DNA of 5,315 nucleotides, from positions 1-5,315 of the forward strand of contig DWZY01000038.1 in the NCBI GenBank assembly GCA_019117325.1, written 5' to 3'. Under the pieces are notes generated by a model that saw only the letters and a list, made by a program, of their open reading frames with translations, made no database searches and was not told the origin of the DNA. Each line of letters begins with the position of its first letter. Within the stretch, counting starts at the first letter, position 1. This document shows positions 1-5,315 of the stretch, one piece after another. The DNA is from Candidatus Brevibacterium intestinigallinarum (GTDB lineage Bacteria; Actinomycetota; Actinomycetes; Actinomycetales; Brevibacteriaceae). A program made the translations under genes and the position numbers.

Positions 1-651
1 CTGGGCCGGGACATCCTGTCCCGCATGATCGCCGGCGGGCAGGCGACGATCGCCGCCTCGCTCTTCGCCGTCCTCGTGGCCCTGGTGCTGGGCCTGCCCG
101 TGGGGATCGCGGCCGGCTACTTCGGCGGCTGGGTCGACACCATCCTCATGCGCGTCGTCGACGCGTTCCTCGCCTTCCCCGCGATCGTCCTGGCCATCGG
201 CGTCACCGCATCGATGGGCATCGGCCTGAGGAACGCGATGTTCGCCGTGGGCATCGTGCTGGCCCCGGCGATCGCCCGCCTGGCCCGTGCCCAGACGCTG
301 AGCGTCAAGGAGATGACCTACGTGGAGGCCGCACGGTCCTACGGCGCGAAGGGCTTCCGCGGTCTCATCCTGCCGCACATCGTGCCGAACATGATCCAGC
401 CGGTCATCGTGCAGACCTCCGTGATCTTCGGCCACGCGATGCTGGCAGAGGCCAGTCTGAGCTTCCTGCAGCTGGGCGTGCAGGCTCCCGGCTCCTCGTG
501 GGGCTCGGTCCTATCGCGGGCCTACTCCTTCATGAGTCAGGCGCCCCTGGCGATCCTGGTCCCCGGCATCGCGATCGCGCTCATGGTCTTCGCCGCGAAC
601 ATCATGGCCGACGAGGCCCAGGACTGGCTGGACCCCAAGCGCCGCAAGTGA
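1..651 (+). CDS. ABC importer permease, DppC/OppC-like (5' end missing)
   Basis: Inner-membrane permease subunit of a peptide/nickel/oligopeptide-type ABC importer; it would pair with a DppB-like permease, two ATPases and a lipoprotein binding protein. The frame is open from base 1, giving 216 visible residues and a TGA at 649-651. The ATG at 25 is internal: the preceding residues LGRDILSRMIAGG match the 'GTD-x-LGRD-x-(L/F)SR' block that lies well inside DppC/OppC proteins, so the start and first membrane segment are upstream of the window. Hydrophobic segments lie at about visible residues 15-40, 58-74, 78-95, 132-150 and 182-203. The cytoplasmic EAA loop that docks on the ATPase is clear at 109-125 (EAA, then G115, then LP at 124-125). 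The family's late 'SLSFLxLGVQxPxxSWG' block is at 152-168, with Q where G is usual. The C-terminus, DWLDPKRRK, also fits the family. Family assignment is secure; the transported substrate is unknown. Confidence 0.93.
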   Translation: MGRDILSRMIAGGQATIAASLFAVLVALVLGLPVGIAAGYFGGWVDTILMRVVDAFLAFPAIVLAIGVTASMGIGLRNAMFAVGIVLAPAIARLARAQTLSVKEMTYVEAARSYGAKGFRGLILPHIVPNMIQPVIVQTSVIFGHAMLAEASLSFLQLGVQAPGSSWGSVLSRAYSFMSQAPLAILVPGIAIALMVFAANIMADEAQDWLDPKRRK

Positions 652-672
652 CGGACCGTCCCTGTCACGACG

Positions 673-704
673 GAGGAGCCCCGAGCATGTGCTCGGGGCT
701 CCTC
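673..704. terminator. Probable bidirectional intrinsic-type terminator between convergent genes
   Basis: Perfect inverted repeat: bases 673-686 pair with 691-704 (14 bp, GC-rich) around the 4-nt loop ATGT at 687-690. It begins 22 bases after the permease stop (651) and lies 30 bases beyond the stop of the convergent TetR gene (734), so it is placed to end both transcripts. There is no good T-run on either side, which is common for actinobacterial terminators; that it terminates transcription is inferred from structure and position. Confidence 0.82.
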
Positions 705-733
705 GTCTGTGCGTGCGCGGTCCGCGCGACCGC

Positions 734-1486
734 TCAGCCGGCCACGACCTCGGCGTCGTCTGTGTCCGCGGCGTCGTCCGCAGTCTCCGCATCGTCCGCT
801 GGGGAGTCCTCCGCGCGCGGCGGGTCCGTGCGGGACATGCTCAGGGAGGACATGTCACCGGTGTAGCCGATCATCGCGAGGTAGACCCGCGTCGCCTGGT
901 CGATGTGGAAGCTGCGCAGGTGCGGGTGCTTCCGGATCTCGCCGGCGGCGTCGATGTTCACGGTGCGCATGAGATGCGCGGCGTACTCGTCCTCGACCAG
1001 CGGGTGTGCGACTCCCGCCTCGCGCAGCCGGGTGATGTACCGGTGCGTGCGGCGCATGGGTTTGCCCACCATGTCGTCGTACATCCCGGCGACCGTCGGG
1101 TCCACCGCAGATCGCTTGTCGACCTCGTCCAGCAGCTCGAGGTTGTCGACGTAGAGGTCGACGAATGCCTCGACGGAGGCGCGAGAGAGCAGCACCGGAT
1201 CATCTGCGACAGAGCGGGGGTGGTGGTGCGCGTCGAGGAGCTCGTCGCGCAGCCGTGAGGCGACCACGCGGAACACCTCTGCCTTCGTCGCGAAGTACAC
1301 GTAGAAGGTAGGACGCGAGACCTCTGCCGCCGCCGCGATGTTCGCGATCGTCGCGGAGGCGTAGCCCTTCGTCGAGAAGACCTGCCGCGCCGCAGCGATG
1401 AGGGCGTCCTTCGTGTCCGACTCGAGCTCCCTGCGGATGTCCCTCGCCGCCGTCCAGTCGACATCGCGGATGGGCTGTGCAGCCAT
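734..1486 (-). CDS. TetR/AcrR-family transcriptional regulator
   Basis: DNA-binding repressor-type regulator of 250 residues. The N-terminal TetR domain spans about residues 22-72; its helix-turn-helix reads ATIANIAAAAEVSRPTFYVY from residue 45, followed by the usual F-x-x-KAEVF. The remaining residues to about 215 are helical in character and would form the ligand-binding and dimer domain. I chose the ATG at 1484-1486 because AGAGGAGG (minus strand, 1491-1498) sits 4 bases upstream. An in-frame ATG at 1508-1510 would add eight residues (MCASRGGP) but has no convincing ribosome binding site and would put this AGGAGG inside the gene. The last 30 or so residues are an unusual tail rich in Asp, Ala and Glu. 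The gene lies 91 bases after the CoA ligase on the same strand, so it is a plausible local regulator of the ligase and carboxylase genes. The ligand and operator are unknown. Confidence 0.92.
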   Translation of the reverse strand: MAAQPIRDVDWTAARDIRRELESDTKDALIAAARQVFSTKGYASATIANIAAAAEVSRPTFYVYFATKAEVFRVVASRLRDELLDAHHHPRSVADDPVLLSRASVEAFVDLYVDNLELLDEVDKRSAVDPTVAGMYDDMVGKPMRRTHRYITRLREAGVAHPLVEDEYAAHLMRTVNIDAAGEIRKHPHLRSFHIDQATRVYLAMIGYTGDMSSLSMSRTDPPRAEDSPADDAETADDAADTDDAEVVAG

Positions 1487-1490
1487 CGGG

Positions 1491-1498
1491 CCTCCTCT
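1491..1498 (-). promoter_or_regulatory. Ribosome binding site deciding the TetR start
   Basis: On the minus strand this reads AGAGGAGG, followed by CCCG and the ATG at 1486. The spacing of four bases is slightly short, but the match to the anti-Shine-Dalgarno sequence is strong. It favours the 250-residue form over the 258-residue form starting at 1510. Confidence 0.7.
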
Positions 1499-1546
1499 GC
1501 TCGCGCACATTCATACTCGCCGGGTCGTGGCATCATTGCACACCCC

Positions 1547-1568
1547 GGAACGCCCGCCGCGCGGTTCC
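1547..1568 (-). other. Small hairpin after the CoA ligase gene
   Basis: Bases 1547-1553 (GGAACGC) pair with 1561-1568, with G1563 bulged: seven pairs around a 7-nt loop. It starts 10 bases past the ligase stop and lies in the 91-base gap before the TetR gene. It has no T-run and is short, so it could be a weak terminator or attenuator, part of a regulator site, or chance in GC-rich DNA. I saw no convincing -35/-10 pair in this gap; TTCATA at 1510-1515 (TATGAA on the minus strand) is a poor -10 candidate without a good -35. Confidence 0.3.
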
Positions 1569-1577
1569 GACCGACTG

Positions 1578-3278
1578 CTACGCAGTCTGCGCGGTGAAGT
1601 CCTGCTTGAGCTTGTACTTCTCGATCTTGTTGGTGGGCGTGCGCGGGATGTCCGCGACGATGCGGATGTGCGCCGGCCGCATGAACTTGGGCATCTGCTC
1701 CTGCGCGAACCCGTGCAGGTCGTCCTCCGTCGTCCGGGAGCCCTCGACGAGGACCACGTACGCGACGATGTCGTCCTCGCTGCCCTCGCTGCTGGGGATG
1801 GCGAAGACCGCCGTCATCTGCACGTCCGGGTGGCCGTTCAGGAGGTCCTCGACCTGGAAGGACGACAGGTTCTCGCCCTTCACGCGGATCCGGTCGCCCA
1901 TCCGGTCGACGAATCGGAAGGAGCCGTCCGGGTTCTGCAGCGCGGAGTCGCCCGTGTGGAACCAGCCGCCGCGCCACGCCGTCGCGGTCGCCTCCGGCTT
2001 CCCGATGTACTCCGTCATCATGATGTGCGAGATCTTGGGTCGCACGACCAGCTCGCCGGGCACGCCGCGGGGGCATTCGGCGTCGGACTCATCGACGATC
2101 ATCGCCTCGACGAAGTGGCTGGGATAGCCCATCGCGCCCTTCTCCGTCACGGTCGTGCCGTCGACGACGCTGAACCCGCGCTCCTGACAGGCGGCCGTGA
2201 GCTCGTCGCCCAGGAGGCCCTTGCGCAGATGCTCCGGTGTGCCCTCGCCCTCTGCGGTCTCGAGCATGACGATCTTGAGCGGACCGCCGGACTCCGTCTG
2301 GCCGAAGCCCGCACTCACTGCGTCGAATCCGAACCGCTGAGCGACCGCCGCGTGGTGCAGCGGCAGCGGCTGCATGTGGACCTTGCTGAGCGTGTTCGCG
2401 CGGTCCGCCTCTGACTCCGGTGCCTTCATGAGCCACGGGATCATGACGTCCAGCAGGATCGCGGCGGTCGCACCGCGGCGCTCGATCCGCGACCAGAACT
2501 CCGACGGCGAGAACCTGTTCCAGATCGCCGCCTCGGCACCCTTCCAGATCGCCCGTCCGACATTCGCGAAGGCACCGCCCACGTGGTACATCGGCAGGTC
2601 GTTGTAGACGACGTCGCGGGAGTCGATGAGGGAGCGCAGGCCGTAGGTGTACTGATTGATCCACAGGTGCGGCTGGAGCACGCCCTTGGCCGGGCCAGTC
2701 GTGCCGGAGGTGTAGACGATGTTCGCAGGATCAGCCGGGCCGATCGTGACGTCCGGGCGCGGAGCCTGCTGCGTCAGCGCGGACCAGGGGACGCGGGGCA
2801 GTCCGCCGACCGGGGCCTCGGCGTCGTCCTCGAACACCGCGACGCTCAGGGCCGCGTCGTCCGCGAGGTCACCCGCGACCTCGGGGATCCGCTCGACGAG
2901 CTCCGCGTCCGTCACGAGGAGCCGCGGGGAGGTGTCGCGCAGTTGGTACGACAGGAGGCGGCCGCGGTACGAGAAGTTGACCGGGGCGTAGATCGCGCCG
3001 GCCTTCCAGCAGGCGAACATGAGGGTCGCGGCGAGCAGGCTGTTCGTCGTGAAGACGGAGATCCGGTCGCCGGGGACGATCCCCCAGCGTGCGAGGCTGC
3101 CGGCGACCGCGTCGGTGAGCGCGCCGAACTCCGCGTACGTGTACTCGCGGTCCGTCTCCCCGTCGTACAGGCAGATCGCCTGCGGGGTGGCCTGCGCCCA
3201 GTGGTCCAGCCGCTCCGGCAGCGTCGTGCCGTCCGCCGTCAGCAGCGCTTCCAACTGCGTGGTCGTCTCCGTGGTCAT
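1578..3278 (-). CDS. AMP-forming acyl-CoA ligase (CaiC-like, ANL superfamily)
   Basis: Complete 566-residue enzyme expected to activate a carboxylic acid with ATP to an acyl-adenylate and then to its CoA thioester in the cytoplasm. Core motifs are intact: the A3 phosphate loop YTSGTTGPAKGV at 189-200, A5 GFGQTE at 324-329, A7 FHTGD at 440-444, the hinge/A8 block VDRMGDRIRVKGEN at 457-470 followed by LSSFQVED, and A10 PRTPTNKIEK at 545-554 with the catalytic lysine at K551. N550 replaces the more usual Gly before that lysine. The 'GEN-(I/L)-SSF-x-VE' hinge resembles crotonobetaine/carnitine-CoA ligase-like enzymes rather than acetyl-CoA synthetases; this places it in a subfamily but does not identify the substrate. 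The stretch between A5 and the GELVVRP strand is long (about 80 residues). The start is supported by AAGGAG seven bases before the ATG; the stop is TAG. It lies between the carboxylase (93-base gap) and the TetR gene (91-base gap), suggesting a shared acyl-CoA pathway. Confidence 0.94.
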   Translation of the reverse strand: MTTETTTQLEALLTADGTTLPERLDHWAQATPQAICLYDGETDREYTYAEFGALTDAVAGSLARWGIVPGDRISVFTTNSLLAATLMFACWKAGAIYAPVNFSYRGRLLSYQLRDTSPRLLVTDAELVERIPEVAGDLADDAALSVAVFEDDAEAPVGGLPRVPWSALTQQAPRPDVTIGPADPANIVYTSGTTGPAKGVLQPHLWINQYTYGLRSLIDSRDVVYNDLPMYHVGGAFANVGRAIWKGAEAAIWNRFSPSEFWSRIERRGATAAILLDVMIPWLMKAPESEADRANTLSKVHMQPLPLHHAAVAQRFGFDAVSAGFGQTESGGPLKIVMLETAEGEGTPEHLRKGLLGDELTAACQERGFSVVDGTTVTEKGAMGYPSHFVEAMIVDESDAECPRGVPGELVVRPKISHIMMTEYIGKPEATATAWRGGWFHTGDSALQNPDGSFRFVDRMGDRIRVKGENLSSFQVEDLLNGHPDVQMTAVFAIPSSEGSEDDIVAYVVLVEGSRTTEDDLHGFAQEQMPKFMRPAHIRIVADIPRTPTNKIEKYKLKQDFTAQTA

Positions 3279-3285
3279 GCCGTCA

Positions 3286-3291
3286 CTCCTT
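3286..3291 (-). promoter_or_regulatory. Ribosome binding site of the CoA ligase
   Basis: Minus strand reads AAGGAG, seven bases before the ATG at 3276-3278: a near-ideal site that fixes the ligase start. A seven-codon reading frame (MTTRTKE, 3306 down to 3283) ends with a TGA that abuts this site, but it has no ribosome binding site of its own. Confidence 0.75.
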
Positions 3292-3315
3292 CGTGCGGGT
3301 GGTCATGTGTCGTGT

Positions 3316-3353
3316 GTGCCGGTGCGGGCGGGTGCCGCTGGTAGGTGCCGGTG
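3316..3353 (-). repeat. Three short direct repeats in the ligase leader
   Basis: The plus-strand unit GTGCCG(G/C)TG occurs at 3316-3324, 3332-3340 and 3345-3353; the first and third copies are identical and the middle one differs at one base. They start 16 and 13 bases apart, so they are not helically phased. They fill the middle of the 93-base gap between the carboxylase and the ligase. On the transcribed (minus) strand the leader is rich in C and A with little G runs, hence probably weakly structured. They could be a protein-binding site, a leader feature or simple low-complexity drift; function is unknown. Confidence 0.4.
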
Positions 3354-3371
3354 GGTGCTCTGAGTCCGTCC

Positions 3372-5315
3372 TCAGGGTCGCAGACTGAAGGACGGCTCGC
3401 CCACCAGTCGCGGCAGCACCGCGTAGGCGTCGCGCACCCACTCGCACAGCCGCCTGCGGGTGGTGCGCGGGTCGATGATGTCCTGGACGCTGAAGGTCTC
3501 CGCCGTGCGGAAGCGGGAGGAGACCAGCTCCATCTCGCGAGTGATCTCCGCCAGGCGCGTCTGGGGATCCGGGTGGGCGTCGAGCTCCGCACGGAAGGCG
3601 GCCTCGATCCCGCCCTGCGGCGGCAGCGAGCCCCAGTCGCCGGACGGCCACGCCCAGCTGCGCACCGCGCGGTGGCGGTTGACGATGCCGGCACCGCCCA
3701 CGCCGTACACACGGCGCAGGATGATCTCCGCCTGCGGGATCCGCGACTGATAGATCGCGGCGATCGCGCGGGCGCCGGCACGGATGGTCGCGTCCTTCTC
3801 CGCCTGCACACCGATGGTCATGCCCGCCTGGTCCGTGAGGCTCACCAGCGGGAGGTGGAAGGCCTCGCAGAGGTCGACGAGCCGCTCGACGGCCTGCGCG
3901 CCCTCGCGGGACAGCGTCGCGCCCTGCGACGGGTCCGCCGTCACGACGCCCACCGGATGCCCGTCCAGCCGGGCCAGCGCGGTGTAGGTGCCGTCCCCGT
4001 ACTCGGCGAAGCGGAAGACGGAGCCCGCGTCGAAGACGGCGTCCAGGATCGGCTCGATCGCGTAGATCTGGCGCGGGTTGCGCGGCACCGCGCGGATGAG
4101 GTGGTCCTCCGACCGGTCGACCGGGTCCGAGTTCGCGATGACGGGCGGCAGCTCGTCGACCGACTGCGGCAGGTAGGACAGGAAGTCGGACACCACTTGG
4201 TACGCGGTCGCCTCGTCCGGGACGAAGCGCTCGACGGTCCCGTTCGTCCGGTGGATCGCCTCACCGCCCAGGCCGTCCTTGTCGACCGCTTCACCCGTCG
4301 CAGCGCGGACCACTGGGGGGCCGGCGGTGAAGAGCTGGCCCAGCCCCTGGACCATGACGCCGAAGTGGGACATGACGAAGCGGGCCGCGCCGAGGCCCAC
4401 GGTGGGGCCCGCGCAGATCGAGACGACGGGCACGCGCGACATGTTGTCGACCACGTGGTCCCAGCCCGGGTTCACCGGGAGGTACATCGCCTGCGCAGTG
4501 AGGACCTTCTTGACGCTGCCGCCGCCGCTGGCGCCGTCGAGGACGCGGATCATGGGCACGCGCATCTCCCCGGCCAGCTGCTCCGTGAACATCTGCTTCG
4601 TGTGGACGGCGGCATCGCCGGAGCCGCCGCGGATGCTGAAGTCATCGACGCCCAGCAGGGCGCGGCGGCCGCGGATCTTCGCGGTGCCGGACAGGTAGTT
4701 CGACGGGCGCACGCGGATCAGGGTGCCGTCCGCGTCGTACTCGCCGAAGCCGGCCAGCGGGCCGATCTCCTCGAAGCTGCCGTCGTCGGCGAGCGCGTCG
4801 ATGCGCTCGCGGGCGGTGAGTCGGCCGGTGTCGTGCTGGCGGGCGACCTTGTCCGGGCCGCCGTGCTCGTGGGCGAAGGCGTGACGGCGGCGGATCTCCT
4901 CGACCTCGGCCTCCCAGTCCTCGTCCGCGGCCTCGGTGACCCCGGCCTCGGCGTCCGTGGCGGCCTGACCGGTCGCGTCCGCGGGCCGGCCGAAGGCGAG
5001 CACCTGGCCGGCGTCCACCGAGTCTCCCGGTGCCACGAGCACCCGGTCCAGGGTCAGCCCCGTGGGCACGGTGACGGGGTGCTCCATCTTCATCGATTCG
5101 ACGACGAGGACGACCTCGCCGGCGGCGACGGTGTCGCCCTCGTGGGCGCGGACGGAGGCGATGACGCCAGCGAGCTTCGCCTCGACGGTCTGTGCGCCGT
5201 CCGGCACGTCCACGGCGGTCGCGTCCGTGTGGGCGGCGGTCGCGTCGTCGTCCGCGAGGGTGTGGTGCACGAGGCGCGGCAGGGCGGCGCCCAGGTAGCC
5301 GGTGTCGGTGTCGCC
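3372..5315 (-). CDS. Fused biotin-dependent acyl-CoA carboxylase, C-terminal part (BCCP plus carboxyltransferase; 5' end missing)
   Basis: The visible 647 residues hold the biotin carrier and carboxyltransferase (CT) parts of a single-chain acyl-CoA carboxylase, which carboxylates an acyl-CoA using ATP, bicarbonate and biotin. Residues below are counted from the GTG at 5268-5270. That GTG is unlikely to be the start: it has no ribosome binding site and the frame stays open to the window edge, with DTDTGYLGAALPRLV resembling the C-terminal end of a biotin carboxylase domain. The BCCP domain is at 24-94 with ESMKMEH; K61 (codon 5088-5090) is the biotinylated lysine. An Ala/Asp/Glu-rich linker (95-125) leads to the CT N-half (about 126-385; glycine-rich GGSGDAA at 215-221 and DGASGGG at 245-251) and C-half (about 390-632; SQGATLSREGAQ, then DQAGMTIG at 480-487, RRVYGVGGAG at 519-528, WPSGDWGSLP at 541-550). 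The stop is TGA at 3372-3374. The domain order matches the single-chain long-chain acyl-CoA carboxylase type known from actinobacteria; substrate unknown. Confidence 0.93.
   Translation of the reverse strand, partial: GDTDTGYLGAALPRLVHHTLADDDATAAHTDATAVDVPDGAQTVEAKLAGVIASVRAHEGDTVAAGEVVLVVESMKMEHPVTVPTGLTLDRVLVAPGDSVDAGQVLAFGRPADATGQAATDAEAGVTEAADEDWEAEVEEIRRRHAFAHEHGGPDKVARQHDTGRLTARERIDALADDGSFEEIGPLAGFGEYDADGTLIRVRPSNYLSGTAKIRGRRALLGVDDFSIRGGSGDAAVHTKQMFTEQLAGEMRVPMIRVLDGASGGGSVKKVLTAQAMYLPVNPGWDHVVDNMSRVPVVSICAGPTVGLGAARFVMSHFGVMVQGLGQLFTAGPPVVRAATGEAVDKDGLGGEAIHRTNGTVERFVPDEATAYQVVSDFLSYLPQSVDELPPVIANSDPVDRSEDHLIRAVPRNPRQIYAIEPILDAVFDAGSVFRFAEYGDGTYTALARLDGHPVGVVTADPSQGATLSREGAQAVERLVDLCEAFHLPLVSLTDQAGMTIGVQAEKDATIRAGARAIAAIYQSRIPQAEIILRRVYGVGGAGIVNRHRAVRSWAWPSGDWGSLPPQGGIEAAFRAELDAHPDPQTRLAEITREMELVSSRFRTAETFSVQDIIDPRTTRRRLCEWVRDAYAVLPRLVGEPSFSLRP

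Noticed and set aside
689..1258. Plus-strand open frame (189 codons) starting in the terminator hairpin
   Set aside because: Its start lies within the stem-loop region and it is antisense to the TetR gene; no recognisable protein family and no ribosome binding site.
1487..1577. Possible TetR operator or promoter in the gap before the TetR gene
   Set aside because: I looked for a palindrome of the size TetR dimers bind and for a -35/-10 pair. Only a bulged 7-bp hairpin and a weak TATGAA were seen, not enough to call an operator or promoter.
958..2076. Long minus-strand frame (372 codons) spanning the end of the ligase and most of the TetR gene
   Set aside because: It is an out-of-frame reading across two real genes and the gap between them; its composition is dominated by Arg, Pro, Ser and Thr, with no domain.
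1398..2414. Long open frame on the plus strand (338 codons) opposite the CoA ligase and TetR genes
   Set aside because: It is an antisense shadow: very rich in Arg, Val, Leu and His with no recognisable domain, while the opposite strand encodes an intact ligase with all ANL motifs. Such frames are expected in GC-rich DNA.
2583..3344. Plus-strand open frame (253 codons) opposite the 5' part of the ligase
   Set aside because: Arg/Val/Glu-rich shadow without domain signatures; it runs against a well-supported gene and its ribosome binding site.
3360..3375. CTGAG/CTCAG inverted repeat over the carboxylase stop codon as a terminator
   Set aside because: Only five base pairs with a 6-nt loop and no T-run; too weak for a terminator call and of a kind expected by chance.
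3283..3811. Overlapping minus-strand frames at the end of the carboxylase running into the ligase leader
   Set aside because: They are alternative-frame readings of the carboxyltransferase C-terminus with biased composition; the true frame keeps conserved carboxyltransferase motifs to its TGA at 3372.

Overview
The window is very GC-rich, and third codon positions are strongly biased to G or C in every gene. Together with the gene families present, this points to a high-GC actinobacterium. I cannot name a genus from the sequence alone. Nothing suggests recent transfer: there is no transposase, integrase, tRNA, rRNA, CRISPR array or obvious change in composition.

Layout: (1) Positions 1-651, plus strand: the C-terminal three-quarters or so of an inner-membrane permease of a peptide/nickel-type (DppC/OppC-like) ABC importer, cut by the left edge. 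(2) Positions 652-733: a short convergent intergenic gap with a perfect 14-bp stem and 4-nt loop, probably a terminator serving both strands. (3) Minus strand, read right to left: the C-terminal part of a large fused biotin-dependent acyl-CoA carboxylase (3372-5315, open at the right edge), then a complete acyl-CoA ligase of the AMP-forming, CaiC-like type (1578-3278), then a complete TetR-family regulator (734-1486). The two gaps in this set are 93 and 91 bases, so the three genes may be one transcript or may have extra internal promoters.

How they may work together (inference): the ligase would activate a carboxylic acid to its CoA thioester, the biotin enzyme would carboxylate an acyl-CoA, and the TetR protein would control the set in response to a CoA ester or related ligand. 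This arrangement suits a catabolic cassette for an unidentified organic acid (branched, isoprenoid-like or fatty). The sequence does not reveal the substrate. The permease ends its own convergent transcript, so a link to the catabolic genes is only by proximity.

I did not find a clearly new system. The points most worth a second look are the substrate of the ligase/carboxylase pair, the predicted specificity pocket of the carboxylase, and the repeat-bearing leader ahead of the ligase.
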